Positions 15,830 to 25,101 of a stretch of 64,000 nt of DNA are shown piece by piece; the first letter of the stretch is position 1; each line of letters starts with the position of its first letter. A program made the translations under genes and the position numbers. The stretch is from NCBI GenBank assembly GCA_031553225.1, contig JAVBLU010000013.1, positions 115,355 to 179,354 of the forward strand, given 5' to 3'. This DNA comes from JAVBLU01 sp031553225 (lineage in GTDB: Bacteria; Bacillota; Clostridia; Christensenellales; UBA1750). A model generated the notes under the pieces. That model saw only the letters and a program-made list of their open reading frames with translations, was not told where the DNA came from and made no database searches.

Positions 15830-16981
15830 CTAGTCGCCGTTGGTCGGTGCGGGCATGCGGTCCTGTTCGCATACCATGATGAGCGCGTCCTCGTGGTTGT
15901 CCTCGTAGTAGCGCTTTCGGTAACCCACCGACGTGAAGCCAAGCTTCTTATACAGCGCCTGCGCCACGGTGTTGGAGCGGCGCACTTCCAGGGTCATCCA
16001 GGTGATTCCGTTGTCGGCGCACAGCTGCATGAGCGCGCTTGTGATCATCTCGCCGTAACCCTTGCCGCGGGCGCTTGGGTGTACGGCGATGTTCGTCACA
16101 TGCCCTTCGTCGATAACCAGCCATACGCCCGCGTAGGCAATGGGCTTTCCTCCTACCAGCAACACCAAATAGCGCGCGGCGCGGTTCTCCACAATCTCTC
16201 GCACAAAGGCCTCGCGGCTCCACGGCACGGAAAAGCTTGCGTGCTCGATGCCCAGCACATCATCCAGGTCGGCGATCTGCATGGGTCGCACACAAGGGGC
16301 AGGGGCGGACGCCGCCTTCGCCTCCCTTTCACGCTCCGCCGAGGACGCTCGGCAGTAGGAGGGCACAAGGCGTTCAGGCGGCCCGGCCTGAGCCTGCAGG
16401 GTCAGGGCGAGAAGCGCCGCGGCCCCCGCGTCTACGCGCACGGAGGAAACGCCGCCAAAGCAGGCGCGGCTGCCGAGCGCCTCGCGTATGCGGGCGCGGT
16501 GTATGCGGCTGGCATCGCCCACAAAACAAACGTTCCGCTCAGGCGGAAGGACGCCGAGCAGATCCCCCAAGGGCAGCGCATCATCAGGGTGAAGGAGCGC
16601 GCCCTGGTCGTACACGGCAGCGTACACGTCGCCGTGCCGCGCGTCGATCATGGGCACGACCAGGCCATCGCCCGCGGCAAAGGCCAACGCATGCAGCGCG
16701 GAAACGCCGAGACAGGGCTTGCCCAGCGCGTGCGCCTGCGCGCGGATGGCCGACACGCCGATGCGCACGCCCGTAAAGGAGCCGGGGCCGGTGACGGCCG
16801 CCAGCAGGTCCATATCCATAAGGCGCATCCCCGCGAAGGACAGGGCTTGCTCCATAAGCGGGAGGCAGCTTTGCGCATGCTGCAGCCCGAGATTTAGGAA
16901 AAAATGAACGAGCACCTCACCGTCCCGCGCGATAGCGACAGAGCACGGCTGAGCGCTCGTATCCAGAAGCAGAACCGTCAT
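15830..16981 (-). CDS. tsaB: TsaB-RimI fusion: tRNA t6A synthesis subunit joined to N-terminal acetyltransferase
   Basis: One 383-residue polypeptide holds two enzymes usually encoded separately. Residues 1 to about 215 are TsaB (LLLDTSAQPC, then TGPGSFTGVRIG at 64-75), the partner of TsaD in making threonylcarbamoyl-adenosine at position 37 of tRNAs. Residues about 231-383 are a RimI-type GNAT domain with the acetyl-CoA loop SARGKGYG and the C-terminal ALYKKLGF, which acetylates N-terminal Ala of ribosomal protein S18 and others. The junction is an Ala/Glu/Arg-rich linker. The reading frame is unbroken. ATG overlaps the tsaE stop (ATGA). TsaD is not in the window. Such fusions are known in Clostridia. 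Confidence 0.93.
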   Translation of the reverse strand: MTVLLLDTSAQPCSVAIARDGEVLVHFFLNLGLQHAQSCLPLMEQALSFAGMRLMDMDLLAAVTGPGSFTGVRIGVSAIRAQAHALGKPCLGVSALHALAFAAGDGLVVPMIDARHGDVYAAVYDQGALLHPDDALPLGDLLGVLPPERNVCFVGDASRIHRARIREALGSRACFGGVSSVRVDAGAAALLALTLQAQAGPPERLVPSYCRASSAEREREAKAASAPAPCVRPMQIADLDDVLGIEHASFSVPWSREAFVREIVENRAARYLVLLVGGKPIAYAGVWLVIDEGHVTNIAVHPSARGKGYGEMITSALMQLCADNGITWMTLEVRRSNTVAQALYKKLGFTSVGYRKRYYEDNHEDALIMVCEQDRMPAPTNGD

Positions 16982-17448
16982 TTCGCAGCCCTGGCCATGC
17001 TGATCTGCCGTTCGATGGCCGGCGCCCGACCGCCTACAGCGCGTAGGGCGATGGTGCGCGCGCCTTCCTCGTCCGGTACGATATCCACTTCGATGTAGGG
17101 CGGCTCCACGTGCTCCAGCGCTTGCTCCGGCCACTCGATGGCCGTGATGGACGTGGCGCGGTGGTCCTCAAACCCCAGCTCGTACAGGTCCACGTTCTGC
17201 AGACGATACAGATCCATATGGACGAGCGGAACGCTGCCGCCTTCATAGATGTGCTGCAACACAAACGTCGGGCTGGACACCAGGGCCGGGTCAATTCCCA
17301 GGCCGCACGCCAGGCCGCGCACGAAGGCCGTCTTGCCTGCGCCCATGGGACCGCGCAGCAACAGTACGTCACCTGCGTGCAACACGCGGGACACGTGCTT
17401 GGCTAGTTTTTCCGTCTCCACTTCGTTGCGCGACTGATAGCGCGTCAA
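16978..17448 (-). CDS. tsaE: TsaE ATPase of the t6A tRNA modification pathway
   Basis: A 156-residue P-loop ATPase. Walker A is RGPMGAGKT (about 32-40), followed by the family motif SSPTFVLQ and HMDLYRL, and the IEWPEQA segment. It activates the TsaB-TsaD complex. The start codon is TTG at 17448, with GGAGGG 6 bases upstream; the nearby ATG is out of frame, so TTG is needed to give MTRYQSRNEVET. The gene is coupled to tsaB-rimI by an ATGA overlap. Confidence 0.93.
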   Translation of the reverse strand: MTRYQSRNEVETEKLAKHVSRVLHAGDVLLLRGPMGAGKTAFVRGLACGLGIDPALVSSPTFVLQHIYEGGSVPLVHMDLYRLQNVDLYELGFEDHRATSITAIEWPEQALEHVEPPYIEVDIVPDEEGARTIALRAVGGRAPAIERQISMARAAK

Positions 17449-17547
17449 GCATGTCCCTCCGTTTCGCAGGATTTACGAGGCGCGCGGGGCATATACGCAG
17501 TGTGGCCCAAATTATGAGTATTCCCTCGTGAAGGACGCACGTGCCGC

Positions 17548-18195
17548 CTACTCCTCCAGCGCTTCGGGTTTTGCCCGGCGGGTGAGGAAGGGGGCGAGCC
17601 GTCTGTAGATGGGGAGCGTGACCGCGCATACCAGAACGCCTTTAACGAAGTTGAAAGGAATCACGGCGTAGACAAGATAGCTGGCCAGGCCGGTAATGGC
17701 CGCATTGCGCTGGCTGGCCGCGCCGAAGAGCTTGCCCGCGCTCTCCGCCGCAGCGCCCGAGAACAGCTCCCTGGGCGACACATGCAAAAAGAGCGGCATG
17801 AGCAGAAAGGCGTTCGTGAGCACGCCCATGGCGCATATGCAGACGATACCGACCCCCATGCCCACAACGGCGTTCTTGACCGAACGGCCGCGCATGTAGA
17901 AGAGCGTTGCGGGCAGACACAGGGCGGAGCCCATCAGGAAATCGGCCAGCTCGCCCACGCCGCCTGTGGATGTGTGCAGAAGAGCGATGAGGCTCTTCAC
18001 CCCCTGAACGGCAAGGCACCACACCGGACCGAGCATGTAGCCGGCAAACAGCACGGGCAGGGAGCTGACGTCCAGCTTGAGCCAGGTGGGCAGCAGGGGA
18101 AGCGGCGCTTCAAAAAGCATCAGTATGGAGGAGAGCACTGCGAACAGCGCGCTATACGCCATGTTTCTTGTTGTTGCGCGGACGGTGTGCTGCAC
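17548..18195 (-). CDS. ribU: Riboflavin ECF transporter substrate-binding (S) component
   Basis: A 215-residue integral membrane protein with about six helices. The N-terminal segment MAYSALFAVLSSILMLFEAP and the following DVSSLPVLFAGYMLGPVWCL match the RibU-type S component of energy-coupling factor transporters, which capture riboflavin and work with a shared EcfA/EcfT module (not in the window). The start is GTG at 18195 with GAGGGGG 7 bases upstream. It is preceded by a near-consensus promoter only a few dozen bases away, so no FMN riboswitch can fit. The substrate is inferred by similarity. Confidence 0.82.
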   Translation of the reverse strand: MQHTVRATTRNMAYSALFAVLSSILMLFEAPLPLLPTWLKLDVSSLPVLFAGYMLGPVWCLAVQGVKSLIALLHTSTGGVGELADFLMGSALCLPATLFYMRGRSVKNAVVGMGVGIVCICAMGVLTNAFLLMPLFLHVSPRELFSGAAAESAGKLFGAASQRNAAITGLASYLVYAVIPFNFVKGVLVCAVTLPIYRRLAPFLTRRAKPEALEE

Positions 18196-18225
18196 GGGTA
18201 ATCCCCCTCATGATAGGCAGATCAG

Positions 18226-18254
18226 ATTGTACGGCAATCGTCGAGGGCTGTCAA
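18226..18254 (-). promoter_or_regulatory. Near-consensus promoter of ribU
   Basis: TTGACA (18249-18254), 17 bases, TACAAT (18226-18231) on the minus strand. The predicted untranslated leader is only about 25 bases. Confidence 0.82.
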
Positions 18255-18361
18255 GCGAAATCCTGTACGCCTGCCCGAAAAGCAGAGCAATATGGGGATT
18301 CGGGGAGGACGAAAAGGAAAACTTGCGTTCCGGGTCACTCCACGTCGATCACGGGCGAATC

Positions 18362-19519
18362 TCACGCTTCATGCACGATGGCCCCGCCCACGAACACCAT
18401 GCGCGCATGCGCGCGCATGTCCAGCGGATGGGCGTCGAACAGGGCGATGTCGCCGTCCAGCCCGGCGGCAAGCGCTCCTTTTCGTCCGCCCAGGCCGCAG
18501 AACTCCGCGGCGTTGCGCGTGACGCAGGCAAGCGCCTCGCGCTCGGGCAAGCCTTCACGCATGGCGATTGTGCAGGACACGAGCAGGTACTGAAGCGGGA
18601 TGACCGGGTGATCGGTCATCATGGCGAAGCGCACGCCTGCCTGCGCAAGCAGGGCGGGCGCCTTAAAGGTCATGTTGCGCAGCTCGATCTTGGACCGTTC
18701 GGAAAAGAGCGGCCCAATGATGACCGGCGCGCCGCAGGCGAGCAGCTCGTCGGCGATCATGTACCCTTCCGTCACGTGGTCCAGGGTATAGCGCACACAA
18801 AACTCGCGGCATACGCGGATGGCCGTAAGGATGTCGTCCACGCGGTGCGCGTGGCACTTGAGTGGTATCTCCCCGCGCAGCACAGCAGCCAGCGCCTCGA
18901 GCTTTAAATCGCGGCTCGGCGCTTTGGACGGGTCGCCCTCCCCTGCCGCCTGTTTCTCCATATAACTCTGCGCGTCCACAAACGCCTGGCGCAGTATCGC
19001 GGCCGTACCCATGCGCGTGGAGGGCGTCTTTTTTTGCTCGCCGTAGCAGCGCTTGGGGTTTTCACCGAACGCCGCCTTCAAATGGGAGGGCTCCTTGATG
19101 AGCATCTGCTCGATGGAACGCCCGTGCGTGCTGAGCAGACAGAACTGCCCGCCCACGACGTTGGCGCTGCCCGGACCGGTGCACACGGTGGTCACGCCCG
19201 CGTGCAGTGCCTCGGAAAAGCACGGATCCAGCGGATTCACGGCGTCGATGGCGCGCAGCTGCGGCGTCACCGGATCGGTGGCTTCGTTGCCGTCCGCGCC
19301 TTCGCGGCCCATGCCGTCTTCCCACATGCCCACGTGGCAGTGCGCGTCGATCAGGCCGGGCACGGCCCACAGGCCGGTTCCGTCGATCACGCGCGCGCCC
19401 TGCTGGGGCAGCTCGAATCCGACCGCCGCGATGCGGCCGTCCTCGCCGATGAGCAGATCGCCGCCCATGTAGTCGCGCTCGTCCATGGTGAGCAGGTTGG
19501 CGTTCTTAATGAGCAGCAT
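18362..19519 (-). CDS. Amidohydrolase (metal-dependent hydrolase, imidazolonepropionase-like)
   Basis: A 385-residue cyclic amidohydrolase-superfamily enzyme. The N-terminal beta sandwich (NANLLTMDERDYMGGDLLIG) leads into the barrel with the H-x-H metal motif DAHCHVG near residue 62. Later hallmarks are KCHAHRVDDI, LDHVTEG and the metal-ligand Asp in MMTDHP. The C-terminal NAAEFCGLGGRKGAL and DGDIALFD close the sandwich. ATG follows GGAGG by 7 bases. The substrate is unknown. It lies 13 bases after galK, so it is probably co-transcribed with it, although no functional link is obvious. Confidence 0.88.
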   Translation of the reverse strand: MLLIKNANLLTMDERDYMGGDLLIGEDGRIAAVGFELPQQGARVIDGTGLWAVPGLIDAHCHVGMWEDGMGREGADGNEATDPVTPQLRAIDAVNPLDPCFSEALHAGVTTVCTGPGSANVVGGQFCLLSTHGRSIEQMLIKEPSHLKAAFGENPKRCYGEQKKTPSTRMGTAAILRQAFVDAQSYMEKQAAGEGDPSKAPSRDLKLEALAAVLRGEIPLKCHAHRVDDILTAIRVCREFCVRYTLDHVTEGYMIADELLACGAPVIIGPLFSERSKIELRNMTFKAPALLAQAGVRFAMMTDHPVIPLQYLLVSCTIAMREGLPEREALACVTRNAAEFCGLGGRKGALAAGLDGDIALFDAHPLDMRAHARMVFVGGAIVHEA

Positions 19520-19532
19520 GCCCCCACCTCCT

Positions 19533-20813
19533 CTACAGCTTCAGTTCCACAGCGCCCTGTTTGCGCACGGACAGCACCGTGCACGCGTTCGCGCCAAAGG
19601 CCTCGTTCATGCTCTGCAGGTAAGCGTCCAGCTGCCCGAGCGGCACGAACGACAGAATAGTGCCGGCAAACCCGCCGCCATGGATGCGCCACGCCCCCCG
19701 GCCGGAAAGCATGCGTCGGGAGAGCTCCAGCGCCAGGGCGAGGGACTGATCCTGCCCCACATAGATATTCTGCAGCAGCTTCCATGAGGACTCGCCGGAG
19801 GCGATAAGCGCCGCAAAGAAGGCGGGAAGATCGCCCCGGGCGAGCACGTCCGGCTGGGCCAGGACACGTTCGTTCTCGTCCAAAAAATGAAGTGCGCGCA
19901 AAATTGCGCGGTCGGACGTCTGAGCGCGCAGCGCGGGGAGACTCTGCAGAACCTTTTGCGCCGAACACTCGCGCAGCACGCCCGCGCCCAGCAGCGCGGC
20001 CACCTGCTTCATCTCGGCGGGAATGGCGGCGTACTCGGCAGTTAAATCGCCGTGGTCGCCGCCCGTGTTCACGGTTACCAGATAGTAGCCGTGCGCGGCA
20101 AAATCAAACTGAAGCGGCTCCACGCGCGCCGGAGAGCGAGCAAAATCGATGAACACCAGCCCGCCTACAGCCGAGGCCGTTTGGTCCATCAAGCCACAGG
20201 GCTTGCCAAAAAAAACGTTTTCGGCATACTGCGCAACGCGCGCCTTCTCTTTGGGATCCAGGCGGCCGTCGCCATACAGGCCGTCAAAAATGGTGGCAAG
20301 GAGCACCTCGAAGGCCGCGGAGGAGCTCAGGCCCGAACCGGTGGCCACATTGCTGCCCACCGCGGCCATAAAGCCGCCCACCGGCCGTCCGAGCTGGCTA
20401 AGGCGTGCCGCCACGCCGCGGATGAGCGCGGCGGAGGTGCCTTTCTCCTCAGGGCGAGGGGAGAGATCCGACAGATTCAGTTCAATCGCGCGGGCGTAGC
20501 CTTCGGAACTTAGGCGCACTACACCGTCGTCCCGCGGGGTAACGGCGGCGATCGTGTCCAGATTGACGGCGGCTGCCAAAACGCAGCCGTTGTTGTGGTC
20601 GGTGTGGTTGCCGATGATCTCCGTGCGACCGGGCGCGGAGAAAAGGCGCACGTCGTTTTGCTCTGCGTACAGCGCCGCGTGCTGCCGCAGAAGGCTCACG
20701 TAGCGGTCCGTCTCATAGGCCAGCGTGCCCTCGCGCACACCGTACAGCTCCTTCAGGGCGGCCGCGCCGTCCTGCGCGCACAGCAGCTTGAGTAAATCCG
20801 CACCGCAGAACAT
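19533..20813 (-). CDS. galK: Galactokinase
   Basis: GalK phosphorylates galactose at C1, first step of the Leloir pathway. The 426-residue GHMP kinase has the galactokinase signature GRTEIIGNHTDHNNG near residues 62-76, the ATP loop GSGLSSSAAFE, the catalytic-region MDQTAS and the C-terminal GGGFAG. The start was set at 20813, 10 bases after GGGGG; ATGs at 20822 and 20834 are also in frame but lie against or before the Shine-Dalgarno. It is divergently transcribed from galT. Confidence 0.95.
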   Translation of the reverse strand: MFCGADLLKLLCAQDGAAALKELYGVREGTLAYETDRYVSLLRQHAALYAEQNDVRLFSAPGRTEIIGNHTDHNNGCVLAAAVNLDTIAAVTPRDDGVVRLSSEGYARAIELNLSDLSPRPEEKGTSAALIRGVAARLSQLGRPVGGFMAAVGSNVATGSGLSSSAAFEVLLATIFDGLYGDGRLDPKEKARVAQYAENVFFGKPCGLMDQTASAVGGLVFIDFARSPARVEPLQFDFAAHGYYLVTVNTGGDHGDLTAEYAAIPAEMKQVAALLGAGVLRECSAQKVLQSLPALRAQTSDRAILRALHFLDENERVLAQPDVLARGDLPAFFAALIASGESSWKLLQNIYVGQDQSLALALELSRRMLSGRGAWRIHGGGFAGTILSFVPLGQLDAYLQSMNEAFGANACTVLSVRKQGAVELKL

Positions 20814-20846
20814 GCAGCGCATTCCCCCTCGCATCGTATCGCTGCA

Positions 20847-20875
20847 ATTATGGCGTTCCTAGGCGGGTTTGTCAA
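20847..20875 (-). promoter_or_regulatory. galK promoter
   Basis: TTGACA (20870-20875), 17 bases, CATAAT (20847-20852) on the minus strand. It lies back to back with the galT promoter; the two -35 elements are 12 bases apart. Confidence 0.7.
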
Positions 20876-20887
20876 GGTGAACGGCGA

Positions 20888-20916
20888 TTGTCAAGCGGCG
20901 GCAATCCTGGTAAGAT
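20888..20916 (+). promoter_or_regulatory. galT promoter
   Basis: TTGTCA (20888-20893), 17 bases, TAAGAT (20911-20916). On the plus strand TTGTCAAG occurs twice, 19 bases apart, once as this -35 and once as the reverse of the galK -35. Confidence 0.65.
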
Positions 20917-20939
20917 AATGCCATGAAGGAGACGATTCC

Positions 20940-22490
20940 ATGAACGCTGCCGCCGCCTGCGACCACATCGAGCAGCTCCTTGCGTTTGCCCTGCGCCGCG
21001 GGCTCATCACACCCGCCGACGTGATCTACAGCCGCAACCAGCTGCTTGCGGCGCTGAACCTTACGCAGCCCTCCGCGCCCATGGACGCCGAGGATCGTCC
21101 TGCGGAAATGCTCCCGCCGACCGCTACGCCCATGCTGGACGCGCTGTGCGACTTTGCGGCGCAGCAGGGGCTGATCGGCGATCTGCCCGAGGAGCGCGAA
21201 CTGCTCGATACGAAGCTGATGGGCCTTCTGACCCCCCGGCCGGGCGAGGTGGAACGCGTCTTTGCGCAGCTGGAGGCGAACGCAGGCGCGGCCGCAGCCA
21301 CGCGGTGGTTCTACGGGCTGTGCCGCGCCTCCAACTACATCCGCGTGGACGCTATCGCCCGCAACGTGCGCTATTTTGAGAGAACCAGCGCGGGCGAGCT
21401 GGAGATCACCATCAACCTCTCTAAGCCGGAAAAGGACCCGCGCTCCATCGCCGCGGCGCTCAGAGCCCCTAAGTCCGGATATCCGACGTGTATGCTCTGC
21501 CGGGAAAACGTGGGATACCAGGGCCGCATCGGCTTTCCGGCCAGGCAGACGCACCGAACGCTTCAACTTACGCTCAACGGCGAGCCGTGGCATCTGCAGT
21601 ACTCGCCTTATCTGTACTACGAAGAGCACTGCATCGTTTTCTCACACGATCATACGCCCATGAAGGCCACGCCGGCCGTGTTCGAGCGGTTGCTCGACTT
21701 TGTCGCCCGTTTCCCGCACTACTTTCTGGGGGCAAACGCGCCCTTGCCTATCGTTGGCGGATCCATCCTCTCGCACGACCACTTTCAGGGCGGGCAATAC
21801 GCCTTCCCCATGGACCGCGCGCCCATCCGCGCGGAGTATGCGGCCCGCGGCGCCGGGGACGTTTGCGTGCAGATCGTGGAGTGGCCCATGCCCTGCCTGC
21901 GCGTGAGCGGCCCACGCGCGGGCGTTGCGGAGGTGGCGAAGCGCACGATGGCCGCCTGGAGCGCGTACAGCGACGCGGCGCGCGGCATTCTGTCGCATAC
22001 GGACGGCACGGCCCACAACGCCGTCACGCCCATCGCCCGAAGGACTGACGACGGCTATCGCCTGGACCTGGTGCTGCGCAACAACCGTACAACGCCCGAG
22101 CATCCGATGGGCCTGTTCCACCCGCACACGCCGCTGCACCATATCAAAAAAGAAAACATCGGCCTCATCGAGGTGATGGGCTGCTTCATTCTGCCCGGCC
22201 GGCTGCAGTCCGAGCTGGCCGCGGCCGCTCAGGCGCTGCGCGCGGGAAGCGTTCACAATGAATACCCGGCGGGACACCCGCTTCAACTGCACGCCGCCTG
22301 GCTGCGCGACGTTGCGGCGCGTCACGGCCGGCCCGCGGACGAGGCGGCGGCGCAGAAAATTCTGCGCGCCGAGGTGGCCGAGGTATGCGCGCAGGTACTG
22401 CGCGACGCGGGCGTTTTTGCACAGACGGAGGACGGCCGTGCAGGGCTTATGCAGTTTGTGAAAGCGGCCGGCATCGCCGACATTACATAG
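20940..22490 (+). CDS. galT: Galactose-1-phosphate uridylyltransferase, Firmicutes type (GalT class II)
   Basis: GalT exchanges UMP between UDP-glucose and galactose-1-phosphate. The 516-residue protein is the long class II form. Markers are NLSKPEKDP, YPTCMLCRENVGYQGR, the HCIVFSHDHTPM segment and the catalytic-region GGSILSHDHFQGG, with later NRTTPEHPMGLFHPH. AAGGAG lies upstream of the ATG. Together with galK it forms the Leloir core; galE is not in the window. The GH42 beta-galactosidase at the right end could supply galactose. Confidence 0.95.
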   Translation: MNAAAACDHIEQLLAFALRRGLITPADVIYSRNQLLAALNLTQPSAPMDAEDRPAEMLPPTATPMLDALCDFAAQQGLIGDLPEERELLDTKLMGLLTPRPGEVERVFAQLEANAGAAAATRWFYGLCRASNYIRVDAIARNVRYFERTSAGELEITINLSKPEKDPRSIAAALRAPKSGYPTCMLCRENVGYQGRIGFPARQTHRTLQLTLNGEPWHLQYSPYLYYEEHCIVFSHDHTPMKATPAVFERLLDFVARFPHYFLGANAPLPIVGGSILSHDHFQGGQYAFPMDRAPIRAEYAARGAGDVCVQIVEWPMPCLRVSGPRAGVAEVAKRTMAAWSAYSDAARGILSHTDGTAHNAVTPIARRTDDGYRLDLVLRNNRTTPEHPMGLFHPHTPLHHIKKENIGLIEVMGCFILPGRLQSELAAAAQALRAGSVHNEYPAGHPLQLHAAWLRDVAARHGRPADEAAAQKILRAEVAEVCAQVLRDAGVFAQTEDGRAGLMQFVKAAGIADIT

Positions 22491-22550
22491 CGGCGCGGCA
22501 AAACGGGAAACGTACCTTTTGCGGATTCCTCCGTGAAAGGTGCGGATGGC

Positions 22551-25013
22551 ATGGCCGAAACAACGCAGAGGAAAACGCGGCGCATAACTGTGCGGCGCGT
22601 TTTTTCCGTGCTCCTCATTCTAGCGCTGGCGTGCGGCACGGCAGGGGGGATCGGTTTATTCGCGCTCATCCAAACCGAAAAGGCGCGCTACGGCGGTTTG
22701 GACGACGTGAAGCTCACGAGCCTTCCGCTAACCACGGTGGTGCTGGATAAGGACGGGGAAAAGGTGTCCTCGCTGCACAGTGGGGAAAATCGCGTGGCCA
22801 TATCCATCGCTCAGGTGCCGCAGATGGTGCGCAACGCCTTCATTTCCGCGGAAGATTTGCGCTTTTACGAACACGGCGGCGTGGACTGGGTGCGCGTGGG
22901 AGGCGCAGCGCTGCACGACTTGCGCACGGGCACGCTCTCGCAGGGCGCGTCCACCATCACCCAGCAGCTCGTCAAGCTCACGCACTTAACCAGCGACAAA
23001 ACCTGGCCGCGCAAGATCTACGAGGCGTGGCTGGCGCTGGAGGCCGAGCGACGCTATACGAAGGACCAAATTCTGGAGATGTACATGAACACCGTATACT
23101 TCGGCGCGGGCGCGTACGGCGTGGAGGCGGCGGCGCAGGTGTATTTCGGCCGGCACGCGGCCGAACTCTCCGTTGCGCAGGCAGCGCTTCTGGCGGCCGT
23201 TATGAAAAGCCCCACCAGGTACGCGCCGCACATCCAGCCGCAAAACGCGCTGAGCCGCCGCAACCTGGTGCTGGGCATCATGCGCGACAACGGCTTCATC
23301 AGCTCGGAGGAATGCGAGGCGGCCTTGGACGAGAAAATCGTACTCGTGGAGCGCACAACGAACGAAAAGAACGGCTGGTACATCGACCAGGTAATCTCCG
23401 ACGCCTGCGCCGCGCTGCAGATCGACGCAGACGCGCTGCAAACGGGCGGTTACGTGATCCATACGGAGCTGGATGCGCAGCTGCAGGAGCGGTGCGAGGC
23501 GATCTTCGCCGAGGCGAAGTACTTTCCGCCCGACGCGCCCGACGGCGCGCTGTGCCAAGGGGCGGCCACCATCGTGGACCCGCGCACGGGCGGCGTACGG
23601 GCCGTCGTGGGCGGCCGGGCCTATACGGCGCAGCGAGCGCTCAACAGGGCCACTGGCGCGTATCGGCAGCCGGGGTCAGTGCTCAAGCCGCTGGCCGTGT
23701 ATACCCCGGCGTTTGAGAAACTGGGCGTGCTGCCGTCCACCATCGTGTACGACGCTCCCTCCGACTTTGACGGATACGCACCGCAAAACTTTGGCGGCGG
23801 TTTCCTTGGGCCGATCACCCTGCGCGTGGCGGCGGCCAAATCGCAAAACATTCCGGCCGTGGCCTTATTGCAGCAAATGGGCGTGCAGGCCGGCCGCGAC
23901 TCGCTCACGCGGTTCGGCGTGACCATCCATAAGGACGATCAGTACCTGCCTTTGGCGCTGGGCGCGATGACGGTTGGCACCACCACCTGGGAGATCGCCT
24001 CGGCGTACGCGGTCTTTGCCACGGGCGGCACGCAGTTCAAAGCGCATACGATCAGCTCCATCGACGGCCCGGACGGCGCTTCGGTGTACAAACAACGCCC
24101 AATCGGCCAACGTATCACCTCGCCGGAGGTGGCCTATCTGGTGACGGACATGCTGCGTTCGGCGGCGATGTGGGGCACAGCCAAGCCGATCGGTGCGCTT
24201 GGCTACCCTGCCGCGGCCAAGACGGGCACCAACGGCCAGAAACCCACCGGCAACCGAGACGCCTGGACGGCCGCCTATACGCCCGGCTGCTCGCTGGCCG
24301 TGTGGATGGGCTTTGACGAACCTTCCGCCGAGCGCGCCATGCCCGCAAGCGCCACGGGCGGAAGCGTGGCCGCCAAGCTGGCCGCGGCGCTTATGGCCGC
24401 CGCGCACGAGGACGGGGCGGGCGACGGCGACTTCACTCAGCCGGCGGCCCTGTCCTTCGTCGACATCGACCAGTATACCATGGAACACGAGCTGCGCGCC
24501 GTACGGGCCAACGAGCTCACTCCGCCCGCCTACGTGGCGAGGGAGCCTTTCTGGCCGGGCACGGAACCAACGCAGGTGAGCTCCTTCTGGCAGCGGCCCG
24601 CTCCGCCTGCCAGCGTAAGCGTGGAGGCGGGCGAGAGCGGCCTGCCGCGCATATCGTTTTACGCCCAATCGGACAACGCACGCTACCGCGTGTACCGCCG
24701 CCAGGGGGACGCCTCGCCCGTGGAGGTTGTGGCGCTGACCGGCCCGGCCGGCAGCCTGCTCAGCTACGTGGATACGCACGCAACGCGCGGGATGACCTTT
24801 ACCTACTACGCCCTCGCCGAGCACGCCCTGGCGCAGGACGCGGGCATTGACACCCGATCACTTCCCTCGGGCATGGCCGTATACACCGTGCCGCCGGTGT
24901 ACGTGCCCGAGCCGCTCACGCCGTTCGCGCCCTCTGACGACACCGTGCCCGCACTGCCCATGCCCTCCATCGACAAGCTGTTGCCCCTGTTGCCTCAGTG
25001 GCTGGTGCCGTAG
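22551..25013 (+). CDS. Class A penicillin-binding protein (transglycosylase/transpeptidase)
   Basis: An 820-residue membrane enzyme that polymerises and crosslinks peptidoglycan. A basic N-terminus leads into a transmembrane helix (about 17-40). The GT51 domain has the catalytic Glu in EDLRFYEHGG (about 101) and QGASTITQQL (131-140). The transpeptidase has SVLK (Ser 376), SQN (431-433) and KTGT (557-560). A Pro-rich C-terminal region contains a fibronectin-III-like domain from about 685 to 790 and ends in a Pro/Leu-rich tail. The start at 22551 was preferred over an upstream GTG because AAAGG lies 10 bases ahead. It is monocistronic here. Confidence 0.94.
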   Translation: MAETTQRKTRRITVRRVFSVLLILALACGTAGGIGLFALIQTEKARYGGLDDVKLTSLPLTTVVLDKDGEKVSSLHSGENRVAISIAQVPQMVRNAFISAEDLRFYEHGGVDWVRVGGAALHDLRTGTLSQGASTITQQLVKLTHLTSDKTWPRKIYEAWLALEAERRYTKDQILEMYMNTVYFGAGAYGVEAAAQVYFGRHAAELSVAQAALLAAVMKSPTRYAPHIQPQNALSRRNLVLGIMRDNGFISSEECEAALDEKIVLVERTTNEKNGWYIDQVISDACAALQIDADALQTGGYVIHTELDAQLQERCEAIFAEAKYFPPDAPDGALCQGAATIVDPRTGGVRAVVGGRAYTAQRALNRATGAYRQPGSVLKPLAVYTPAFEKLGVLPSTIVYDAPSDFDGYAPQNFGGGFLGPITLRVAAAKSQNIPAVALLQQMGVQAGRDSLTRFGVTIHKDDQYLPLALGAMTVGTTTWEIASAYAVFATGGTQFKAHTISSIDGPDGASVYKQRPIGQRITSPEVAYLVTDMLRSAAMWGTAKPIGALGYPAAAKTGTNGQKPTGNRDAWTAAYTPGCSLAVWMGFDEPSAERAMPASATGGSVAAKLAAALMAAAHEDGAGDGDFTQPAALSFVDIDQYTMEHELRAVRANELTPPAYVAREPFWPGTEPTQVSSFWQRPAPPASVSVEAGESGLPRISFYAQSDNARYRVYRRQGDASPVEVVALTGPAGSLLSYVDTHATRGMTFTYYALAEHALAQDAGIDTRSLPSGMAVYTVPPVYVPEPLTPFAPSDDTVPALPMPSIDKLLPLLPQWLVP

Positions 25014-25101
25014 GTCTGGCCGACCGGCATGGCGCAGGACGCAGCCCGCCGACAGGGCCGCCCATCAGCATATGGCGAGGAGACGGCGCATGAGCCGGCG
25101 G

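Noticed and set aside
18196..18361. FMN riboswitch before ribU
   Set aside because: The promoter lies too close to the start codon, and no conserved FMN-element segments were found.
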